Origin: WHTB01 sp050699035
GTDB taxonomy: Bacteria > Actinomycetota > Actinomycetes > Propionibacteriales > Nocardioidaceae
Direction: 5' to 3'
Assembly (NCBI GenBank): GCA_050699035.1
Contig: JBOHDE010000096.1
Coordinates: 1-13,812, forward strand
DNA: 13,812 nt
Shown here: piece by piece, positions 7,997-13,142 of the stretch
How positions within the stretch are numbered: the first letter of the stretch is position 1
Layout: every line of letters starts with the position of its first letter
Program-made: the position numbers and the translations under genes
Notes under the pieces: model-generated
Seen by the model: only the letters and a program-made list of their open reading frames with translations
Told to the model about the DNA's origin: nothing
Databases searched by the model: none

Positions 7997-8829
7997 TGCG
8001 CTGCGCGGTCCTCGGTAGCCCGATCGCCCACTCGCTGTCCCCGACGCTGCACCGGGCGGCGTACGCCGAGCTGGGCCTGGACTGGAGCTACGACGCCGTC
8101 GAGGTCACCGAGCCGGAGCTCGCCGGGTTCGTCGGCGGGCTCGGCCCCGAGTGGCGCGGGCTGTCGCTGACGATGCCGTTGAAGCGCTCGGTGCTCCCCC
8201 TGCTGGACGAGGTCAGCGACACCGTGGCGGCGGCTCGGGCGGCCAACACCGTCCTGCTCGAGCCCGACGGCCGACGCCGCGGCGACAACACCGACGTGCC
8301 GGGGATGTGTGCGGCGCTGGCCGAGCGGGGGCTGGACGCGCCGGCCTCGGCCCTGCTGCTCGGCGGCGGGGCCACCGCGACCTCGGCCCTGGTCGCGCTG
8401 AGCCGGCTCGGGTGCGGCGACGTGACGGTCGCCGTCCGCAGCCCCGAGCGCGCCCACCAGCTCGTCGCCGTCAGCGAGACGCTGGCCGAGACCGCAGTCC
8501 GGCTGGCGCGGGTCGACGAGCTGACACCCGGCCGGTACGACCTGCTGGTGACGACCATCCCGGCGGCGGCCCAGGAGCCGTTGACCGCACTCGCCGCTCA
8601 GGCCGGTGGGCTGTTCGAGGTGCGGTACGACCCGTGGCCGACCCCGCTCGCCGAGGCGGCGCGGGCAGCGGGGCGGCCGGTCGTCGGCGGTCTCGACCTG
8701 CTGGTGCACCAGGCGGTCGGCCAGGTCGAGCTGATGACCGGCCGGGTGCCCGCGCCGCTGGCCGCGATGCGGTCAGCGCTGACCGGGCCGGTGGATGCGT
8801 CTGCGCCGCCGGACCGGCCGGCTGGCTAG
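7996..8829 (+). CDS. aroE: Shikimate dehydrogenase
   Basis: The product has 277 residues. It reduces 3-dehydroshikimate to shikimate with NADPH. The substrate domain shows AVLGSPIAHSLSP (S13 and S15 in the shikimate-binding motif), LTMPLK with the catalytic lysine K63, N84 in AANTV, and GDNTD with catalytic D100. The Rossmann domain starts at LLLGGGATATSAL, and VAVRSPERA is the expected NADP-phosphate binding region. GGLDLLVHQAVGQVELMTG near the C-terminus completes the family pattern. The ATG overlaps the mltG TGA by one base, so it is coupled to the alaS-ruvX-mltG run. Its TAG stop (8827-8829) is also the start of a TAGGCT box before the next gene. The last 15 or so residues (Pro/Ala-rich) look disordered and are not part of the fold. 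Confidence 0.95.
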   Translation: MRCAVLGSPIAHSLSPTLHRAAYAELGLDWSYDAVEVTEPELAGFVGGLGPEWRGLSLTMPLKRSVLPLLDEVSDTVAAARAANTVLLEPDGRRRGDNTDVPGMCAALAERGLDAPASALLLGGGATATSALVALSRLGCGDVTVAVRSPERAHQLVAVSETLAETAVRLARVDELTPGRYDLLVTTIPAAAQEPLTALAAQAGGLFEVRYDPWPTPLAEAARAAGRPVVGGLDLLVHQAVGQVELMTGRVPAPLAAMRSALTGPVDASAPPDRPAG

Positions 8830-8832
8830 GCT
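8827..8832 (+). promoter_or_regulatory. TAGGCT -10-like box, 8 bases before the GTG at 8841, includes the aroE stop
   Basis: The hexamer TAGGCT fits the TAnnnT -10 pattern and ends exactly 8 bases before the GTG at 8841, as expected for a leaderless transcript of the prepilin peptidase gene. Its first three bases are the aroE stop codon. There is no good ribosome binding site (only AGG 10 bases away) and no clear -35. Confidence 0.5.
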
Positions 8833-8840
8833 CCCGGCTT

Positions 8841-9548
8841 GTGACTCCACCGCTCGCCGCCGTCGTCTCGGGCGCGGCCCTGGTCGGCGCCGTGTCCGGG
8901 CTGCTGGTGCCCCGGCTCGTCGCCGCGCTCCCCGAACCCGACGCCGGGTCCGGCGACGGCGCTGACAAGTTGCCCTATGTCACGATCGCGGCTGTGCCGC
9001 GCCTCGGGCTGTGGTGCGCGCTGATGGCGGCCGCCGCGTGCGGGGTCGCCGCCTGGTCGATCGGCTGGTCAGCGGGTCTGCCGACCTGGATCTACCTCGG
9101 CGTGGTCGGCGTCGCCCTCGGGTACGTCGACTGGCGTACCCGGTTGCTGCCGACCCGGCTCGTCGGTCCGTCGTACGGCGTCGTCGCGGCCCTCGCCGTG
9201 CTGGCCTCGGCGGTCACCGGCGACTGGAGCTCGCTGCTGCGGGCGGCGATCGGCTGGGCCCTGGCCGGCGGGCTGTACTTCGTGCTGTGGTTCATCCATC
9301 CGAAGGGCATGGGGTACGGCGACGTGCGGTTGTCCGGCGTACTCGGCATCGCGCTCGGCTGGCTGGGCTGGGGCGAGTTGGTCGTCGGCGTCTACTCGGG
9401 CTTCCTGCTCGGGGCGGTGGTCGGCGGGCTGCTGGCCGTGTTCAAGATCGTGGACGCCAAGCGCTACGCGTTCGGCCCGTTCATGCTGCTGGGCGCGCTG
9501 CTCGGTGTCGTGACCGGCGACCTCGTCGCGGACTGGTACATGGGCTGA
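8841..9548 (+). CDS. A24-type prepilin peptidase (short form)
   Basis: The product has 235 residues, a polytopic membrane aspartic protease of the prepilin peptidase (peptidase A24) family, which trims leader peptides from type IV pilin-like proteins. The GTG at 8841 is chosen because it lies right after aroE, has the leaderless -10 spacing, and begins a sensible hydrophobic N-terminus. The two catalytic aspartates are visible: D97 in GYVDWRTRLLP and D161 in GMGYGDVRL, the latter being the GxGD motif. I count about seven hydrophobic segments. The N-terminal cysteine-rich methyltransferase domain of full-length PilD is missing, as in short TadV/FppA-type enzymes. No pilin or pilus assembly gene is nearby, so its substrates lie elsewhere. 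I recall a gene of this type between aroE and aroC in other actinomycetes, so the placement is probably old rather than a recent insertion. Confidence 0.93.
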   Translation: MTPPLAAVVSGAALVGAVSGLLVPRLVAALPEPDAGSGDGADKLPYVTIAAVPRLGLWCALMAAAACGVAAWSIGWSAGLPTWIYLGVVGVALGYVDWRTRLLPTRLVGPSYGVVAALAVLASAVTGDWSSLLRAAIGWALAGGLYFVLWFIHPKGMGYGDVRLSGVLGIALGWLGWGELVVGVYSGFLLGAVVGGLLAVFKIVDAKRYAFGPFMLLGALLGVVTGDLVADWYMG

Positions 9549-9566
9549 CCGGTCCAGGCGCCGTGA

Positions 9567-9572
9567 AAGACT
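9567..9572 (+). promoter_or_regulatory. Possible -10 box (AAGACT) in front of aroC
   Basis: The 30-base gap before aroC holds GAAAGACT, whose AAGACT ends 6 bases before the ATG. It is one base off the TAnnnT pattern and at a leaderless distance, but AAAG could equally be a weak ribosome binding site. This is a low-confidence call. Confidence 0.25.
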
Positions 9573-9578
9573 GAACCC

Positions 9579-10757
9579 ATGCTGCGTTGGCTCACTGCGG
9601 GCGAGTCCCACGGACCCGCCCTGGTCGCGATCCTGGAGGGGCTGCCGGCCGGTGTCGTGGTCACCTCCGCCGACATCGCGGAGGCGCTGGCACGACGCCG
9701 CCTCGGCTACGGCCGCGGCGCCCGGATGAAGTTCGAGCAGGACCAGATCGAGATCATCGGCGGCATCCGGCACGGCAGCACGCTGGGCAGTCCCGTCGCC
9801 ATCCGGATCGGCAACACCGAGTGGCCGAAGTGGGAGCAGGTGATGTCGGCCGACCCGGTCGACGAGAAGGTCCTCGAGGGTCTGGCCCGCAACGCCAAGC
9901 TGACCCGACCGCGTCCCGGGCACGCCGACCTGGTCGGCATGCAGAAGTACGACTTCGACGAGGCGCGGCCGGTCCTCGAGCGGGCGTCGGCGCGGGAGAC
10001 CGCGGCCCGGGTGGCACTCGGCAGTGTGGCGGCGGCGTTCCTGCACCAGGCTGTCGGGGTGCGCGTGCTGAGCCATGTCGTGGAGATCGGCCAGGCGAGT
10101 GCGCCGGCGGGCTCCGTGCCGCGCTTCGTCGACGTCGACCGGCTCGACGCGGACCCGGTTCGGTGCCTCGACCCGGAGGCCAGCGCCGCGATGGTCAAGG
10201 AGATCGAGGCTGCGCACGCTGACGGCGACACGCTCGGCGGGGTGGTCGAGGTGGTCGTCCACGGCCTGCCACCCGGGCTCGGTAGCCACGTGCACTGGGA
10301 CCGCCGGCTCGACGCCCGGCTGGCGGCCGCGCTGATGGGCATCCAGGCGATCAAGGGCGTCGGGGTCGGTGACGGCTTCGAGCTGGCCCGCTCGCGTGGG
10401 TCCGAGGCACACGACGAGATCGAGCTGGTGGACGGCCACGTCCGGCGTACGTCGGGGCGCGCCGGTGGCACCGAGGGCGGCATGAGCACCGGGGCGACGT
10501 TGCGGGTACGGGCGGCGATGAAGCCGATCGCCACCGTGCCCCGCCCGTTGCGCACCATCGACATGAGTACGGGCGAGGCGGCGGTGGCCCATCACCAGCG
10601 GTCCGACGTGTGCGCGGTCCCGGCGGCCGGCGTCGTCGCCGAGGCGATGGTGGCGCTGGTGGTGGCCGAGGCCGTGCTGGAGAAGTTCGGCGGTGACTCC
10701 GTGGGCGAAACGCGTCGCAACCACGAGGGTTACCTGTCCTCGTTGAGGTTCCAATGA
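9579..10757 (+). CDS. aroC: Chorismate synthase
   Basis: The product has 392 residues, the usual length in actinomycetes. It converts EPSP to chorismate using reduced FMN, the last step of the shikimate pathway. Family signatures are in order: MLRWLTAGESHGPALV with H11, GRGARMKFEQDQ, GGIRHGSTLGSPV, RPRPGHADLVG with H115, ASARETAARVA, the GGTEGGMSTG motif, MKPIATVPRPL, and HQRSDVCAVPAAGVVAEAM. H11 and H115 are the two histidines expected in catalysis. The protein ends SSLRFQ and its TGA (10755-10757) overlaps the aroK ATG. The overlap lies inside the first unit of a 12-bp tandem repeat, so the aroC frame meets further TGA codons every 12 bases after its own stop. First gene of the aroC-aroK-aroB coupled set. 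Confidence 0.97.
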   Translation: MLRWLTAGESHGPALVAILEGLPAGVVVTSADIAEALARRRLGYGRGARMKFEQDQIEIIGGIRHGSTLGSPVAIRIGNTEWPKWEQVMSADPVDEKVLEGLARNAKLTRPRPGHADLVGMQKYDFDEARPVLERASARETAARVALGSVAAAFLHQAVGVRVLSHVVEIGQASAPAGSVPRFVDVDRLDADPVRCLDPEASAAMVKEIEAAHADGDTLGGVVEVVVHGLPPGLGSHVHWDRRLDARLAAALMGIQAIKGVGVGDGFELARSRGSEAHDEIELVDGHVRRTSGRAGGTEGGMSTGATLRVRAAMKPIATVPRPLRTIDMSTGEAAVAHHQRSDVCAVPAAGVVAEAMVALVVAEAVLEKFGGDSVGETRRNHEGYLSSLRFQ

Positions 10758-10820
10758 CTGTTCCACTGACTGTTCCAATGACTGTTCCAATGACTGTTCC
10801 AATGACTGTTCCAATGACTG
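10754..10820 (+). repeat. 12-bp tandem repeat (ATGACTGTTCCA) on the aroC/aroK junction
   Basis: Five full units lie at 10754-10765, 10766-10777, 10778-10789, 10790-10801 and 10802-10813, followed by a partial unit ATGACTG (10814-10820). All are identical except the second, which begins CTG. The six bases GTTCCA that end each unit resemble the aroC end just upstream (GGTTCCA at 10747-10753), a possible seed. Each unit encodes Met-Thr-Val-Pro in the aroK frame (Leu in unit 2) and holds a TGA in the aroC frame. The unit is 50% GC against a far higher local average, and its ACT, GTT and CCA codons are unlike the G/C-ending codons around it. Confidence 0.97.
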
Positions 10821-11338
10821 GGGCCGCGGCTGCCGGCCGGCCGGCGGTGGTGCTGGTAGGCCCGCCCGGTTCGGGCAAGACGACCGTCGGCACCGCGCTC
10901 GCGGCGCGCTTGCGCGTACCCCTGCGCGACACCGACCACGACATCGAGAAGTCCACCGGGAGCCCGATCCCGGAGATCTTCGTCGAGCACGGCGAGGCGC
11001 ACTTCCGGCAGCTGGAGCGGTCCGCGGTGCGGTCGGCGCTCGGCGAACACAACGGTGTCCTGGCGCTGGGTGGCGGGGCGGTGACCGACGAGGAGACCCG
11101 GCGGCTGCTCGCCGACCACACCGTGGTGTTCCTCGACGTGAGCCTGGCCGAGGCGGTCCGACGGGTCGGGCTCGGCGCGGCCCGGCCGCTGCTGTTGGGC
11201 AACGTCCGCGGCCGGCTGAAGCAGCTGATGGATGCGCGGCGGCCGCTCTACACCGAGGTGGCGTCGCTGACCGTCGACACCGACGGGCGCACGCCCGACG
11301 ACGTGGTGGCGGAGATCTTGCCGCTGGTGCAGCGGTGA
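10754..11338 (+). CDS. aroK: Shikimate kinase with a repeat-encoded N-terminal extension
   Basis: The product has 194 residues from the ATG at 10754. It phosphorylates shikimate at the 3-hydroxyl with ATP. The enzyme proper begins near residue 30: Walker A GPPGSGKT at 36-43, then LRDTDHDIEKSTG with the substrate-binding aspartates, FVEHGEAHFRQLE, the shikimate-binding LALGGGAV, and ARPLLLGNVRGRL in the lid region. The first ~22 residues are a repeat of MTVP units encoded by the tandem 12-bp array and precede the normal start of the fold. GAGG at 10745-10748 lies 5 bases before the first ATG, favouring 10754, but ATGs at 10778, 10790, 10802 and 10814 are all in frame and would also give a complete enzyme. 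The start overlaps the aroC stop (ATGA) and the stop overlaps the aroB start (GTGA). Confidence 0.93.
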   Translation: MTVPLTVPMTVPMTVPMTVPMTGAAAAGRPAVVLVGPPGSGKTTVGTALAARLRVPLRDTDHDIEKSTGSPIPEIFVEHGEAHFRQLERSAVRSALGEHNGVLALGGGAVTDEETRRLLADHTVVFLDVSLAEAVRRVGLGAARPLLLGNVRGRLKQLMDARRPLYTEVASLTVDTDGRTPDDVVAEILPLVQR

Positions 11339-12429
11339 CGGCGTCGTCGATCCGGGTCGAGACGGCCCAGCCGTACGACGTGGTCATCGGCACCGGCCTG
11401 CTCGGCGAGCTGCCCAAGCTGCTCGGCGACGGCGTGCAGCGGGCCGCGATCATCCACCCGGCCGCATTGCGCACGACCGGTGAGGCGATCCGCGCCGACC
11501 TGCTCGGCCAGGGGTACGAGGCGTACGTCATCGAGGTGCCCGACGCGGAGGAGGCCAAGCTGGCGCCGGTCGCGTCGTACTGCTGGTCGGTGCTGGGACA
11601 GTGCGGGTTCACCCGGTCCGACGCGGTGGTGGGTGTCGGCGGGGGATCGACGACCGACCTCGCGGGCTTCGTTGCCGCGACCTGGCTGCGGGGCGTCCGG
11701 CTGGTGCAGGTGCCGACGACGCTGCTCGGCATGGTCGACGCCGCGATCGGCGGCAAGACCGGGATCAACACGACCGAGGGCAAGAACCTCGTCGGGGCGT
11801 TCCACGAGCCGGCCGGTGTGCTGTGCGACCTTGCGGCGTTGGAATCGTTGCCGCGGCACGAGCTGGTGAGCGGGCTCGCCGAGGTAGTGAAGTGCGGTTT
11901 CATCGCCGACACCGAGATCCTCGACATCGTCGAGAGCTCGCCGTCGCAGGCGGTGGACCCGACCGACCCGGTGCTGCGCGACCTGGTGGCGCGGGCCGTC
12001 ACGGTCAAGGCGCGGGTCGTCGCGGGTGACCTGCGGGAGGCGACCTCGGCGGGTGGGGGGGTCGGCCGGGAGGCGCTGAACTACGGCCACACGTTCGGGC
12101 ACGCGATCGAGCGGGTGGAGCGGTTCACGTACCGGCATGGTGCGGCGGTCGCGGTCGGCATGGTGTTCGTGGCCGAGCTGGCGCGGCTCGCCGGCCGGCT
12201 CGACGAGTCGACCGCCGACCGGCATCGGTCCGTGCTGGAGTTGGTCGGGCTGCCGACGACGTACTCGGGTGGCTCGTGGCAGCAGCTGCACGACGCGATG
12301 AAGGTGGACAAGAAGACCCGCGGCGACCGGCTGCGGTTCGTGGTGCTCGACGGCCTCGGACGGCCCGGCATCCTGGAGGCTCCCGACCCGGCGTTGCTGA
12401 CCGCGGCGTACGCCGAGGTCTCCGGATAG
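11335..12429 (+). CDS. aroB: 3-Dehydroquinate synthase
   Basis: The product has 364 residues. It converts DAHP to 3-dehydroquinate using NAD and a divalent metal. The GTG start overlaps the aroK TGA (GTGA at 11335-11338). The NAD-binding motif VGVGGGSTTDLAGFVAATW, the PTTLLGMVDAAIGGKTGIN block and the ENLVGAF-like GKNLVGAFHEP block are intact. Metal ligands can be assigned to E183 (AEVVKCG), H252 (NYGHTFGHA) and H268 (YRHGAAVAVGM), with spacing close to that of known enzymes. Between DLRE and RE-ALNYGHT there are nine residues (ATSAGGGVG) where many bacterial enzymes have about three, a Gly-rich insertion encoded partly by a run of seven G. The reading frame is intact through it. The TAG stop forms the start of the TAGGGT box preceding aroQ. 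Confidence 0.97.
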   Translation: MTASSIRVETAQPYDVVIGTGLLGELPKLLGDGVQRAAIIHPAALRTTGEAIRADLLGQGYEAYVIEVPDAEEAKLAPVASYCWSVLGQCGFTRSDAVVGVGGGSTTDLAGFVAATWLRGVRLVQVPTTLLGMVDAAIGGKTGINTTEGKNLVGAFHEPAGVLCDLAALESLPRHELVSGLAEVVKCGFIADTEILDIVESSPSQAVDPTDPVLRDLVARAVTVKARVVAGDLREATSAGGGVGREALNYGHTFGHAIERVERFTYRHGAAVAVGMVFVAELARLAGRLDESTADRHRSVLELVGLPTTYSGGSWQQLHDAMKVDKKTRGDRLRFVVLDGLGRPGILEAPDPALLTAAYAEVSG

Positions 12430-12432
12430 GGT
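12427..12432 (+). promoter_or_regulatory. TAGGGT -10-like box, 8 bases before the GTG at 12441, includes the aroB stop
   Basis: TAGGGT fits the TAnnnT -10 pattern and ends exactly 8 bases before the aroQ GTG, the same geometry as at 3016 and 8827. Its first three bases are the aroB stop codon. AGGG could alternatively be a ribosome binding site 9 bases before the start. No clear -35 is present. Confidence 0.5.
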
Positions 12433-12440
12433 CTGCTGCT

Positions 12441-12869
12441 GTGCGCGTACTCGTCCTGAACGGACCCAACCTCGGCCGGCTCGGCTCGCGCGAGCCCGAG
12501 GTCTACGGGTCGGAGTCGTACGACGACCTGGTGACCGTGTGCGTCGACGCCGGTCGCGAGCTTGGCCTCGACGTCGAGGTCCGGCAGACCGACGACGAGG
12601 CCGAGCTGGTGCACTGGCTGCACGAGGCCGCCGACGCGTCGACCCCGGTGGTGCTGAACCCGGCGGCGTTCACGCACTACTCGTACTCGCTGCGCGATGC
12701 GTGCGCCCAGCTGACCGCACCGCTGGTCGAGGTGCACCTGACCAACCCGTCGGCGCGGGAGTCGTTCCGGCACACCAGCGTGGTCAGCGGCGTCGCCACC
12801 GGCACCATCGCCGGCTTCGGGCTGGACTCCTACCGTCTCGCCCTGCGCGCCCTCACCTCCCTGCGCTAG
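12441..12869 (+). CDS. aroQ: Type II 3-dehydroquinate dehydratase
   Basis: The product has 142 residues, typical of the small dodecameric type II enzyme, which dehydrates 3-dehydroquinate to 3-dehydroshikimate. The GTG at 12441 is chosen because VLVLNGPNLGRLGSREPEVYG then begins at the normal place. Catalytic and binding residues correspond one for one with the Mycobacterium tuberculosis enzyme at an offset of two: R17, Y22, N73, H79, D86, H99 and R110. The substrate loop LNPAAFTHYSYSLRDA and the region EVHLTNPSARESFRH are present, the latter slightly divergent from the common SNxHxRE form. The end, GTIAGFGLDSYRLAL, is standard. It lies 11 bases after aroB; a TAGGGT box just upstream may give it its own transcript. 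The plant-type/type I enzyme (AroD) is unrelated and not seen. Confidence 0.95.
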   Translation: MRVLVLNGPNLGRLGSREPEVYGSESYDDLVTVCVDAGRELGLDVEVRQTDDEAELVHWLHEAADASTPVVLNPAAFTHYSYSLRDACAQLTAPLVEVHLTNPSARESFRHTSVVSGVATGTIAGFGLDSYRLALRALTSLR

Positions 12870-12907
12870 TCCCGCCGGCGGGCGTGGGCGCGTGGGCGCG
12901 TCAAGGA

Positions 12908-12983
12908 TTGCCCAATTGGGCAAAATTCCACCTCGATCCGGTCGGGACCGGGTCGAATTTTGCCCAATTGGGCAAAATTCGAC
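12908..12983. repeat. Pair of TTGCCCAATTGGGCAA palindromes, the second extended to 32 bp
   Basis: The first palindrome, TTGCCCAATTGGGCAA, covers 12908-12923. The second covers 12952-12983 and is a perfect 32-bp palindrome whose left half is GTCGAATTTTGCCCAA. The two share a 21-bp direct repeat (12908-12928 and 12960-12980), with centres 52 bp apart. Between them lies a weaker inverted repeat around CGATCCGGTC / GACCGGGTCG. The right half of the first palindrome can also pair with the left half of the second (GGGCAAAATTC with GAATTTTGCCC), enclosing that inner hairpin. There is no run of T on either side, so a standard terminator is not indicated. Confidence 0.95.
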
Positions 12984-13010
12984 GTCGGTGCGGCCAGTGA
13001 CAGCGCACCC

Positions 13011-13098
13011 TGCCGGTGGAGAGCTGGGCGGGCGGCCGGGGAGGGATTCGGTGGTGGGGGCGTGCCCCGATAGACTCGTCCGTCGGACTCCACCGGCA
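13011..13098. repeat. 11-bp inverted repeat flanking the efp promoter
   Basis: TGCCGGTGGAG at 13011-13021 and its exact reverse complement CTCCACCGGCA at 13088-13098 enclose 66 bases that contain the candidate -10 box of efp. A small stem GGGGC-GT-GCCCC (13057-13068) and another GTCCG-T-CGGAC (13078-13088) also lie inside or at the edge. In such GC-rich DNA some of this could be chance. Confidence 0.6.
13071..13076 (+). promoter_or_regulatory. TAGACT -10 box, candidate efp promoter
   Basis: TAGACT fits the actinobacterial -10 consensus. TTCGGT at 13047-13052, 18 bases upstream, is a weak -35 candidate. Transcription would start near 13083, giving a leader of about 60 bases before the efp ATG at 13143, unlike the leaderless geometry of other boxes in this window. 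It would drive efp and nusB. Confidence 0.45.
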
Positions 13099-13142
13099 CG
13101 ACGGGACCTTGACAACCACACGCGAGGGCAGGACAGCGACGC

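Larger units (their letters stand above)
12870..13142. other. 273-base gap between aroQ and efp with palindromes and efp promoter
   Basis: This is the longest non-coding stretch on the rightward side. Just after the aroQ stop is a 12-bp palindrome CCCGCCGGCGGG (12871-12882), then the 8-bp tandem GCGTGGGC (12882-12901, 2.5 copies). Two AT-rich palindromes occupy 12908-12983. From about 13000 the sequence is GC-rich again and contains the candidate efp promoter and ribosome binding site (AGGA at 13130-13133). No convincing protein is encoded on either strand. Confidence 0.7.

Noticed and set aside
10754..10820. CRISPR or mobile-element origin for the 12-bp array
   Set aside because: Units are contiguous with no spacers, are far too short for CRISPR repeats, and no terminal inverted repeats or target duplications are seen.
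9069..12008. A 979-codon minus-strand open frame opposite the prepilin peptidase, aroC, aroK and aroB
   Set aside because: It spans four well-supported plus-strand genes and their junctions, and its composition is a mirror of their codon use.
12055..12061. Seven-G run in aroB as a frameshift
   Set aside because: The AroB frame is open on both sides and conserved motifs before and after the run are in the same frame.
12871..12882. CCCGCCGGCGGG palindrome as a terminator after aroQ
   Set aside because: It has no loop and no following T run, and short GC palindromes are common at this base composition.
13109..13114. TTGACA as a -35 box for efp
   Set aside because: It lies only about 30 bases before the start codon and no -10 box follows at a workable distance; the TAGACT at 13071 fits better.
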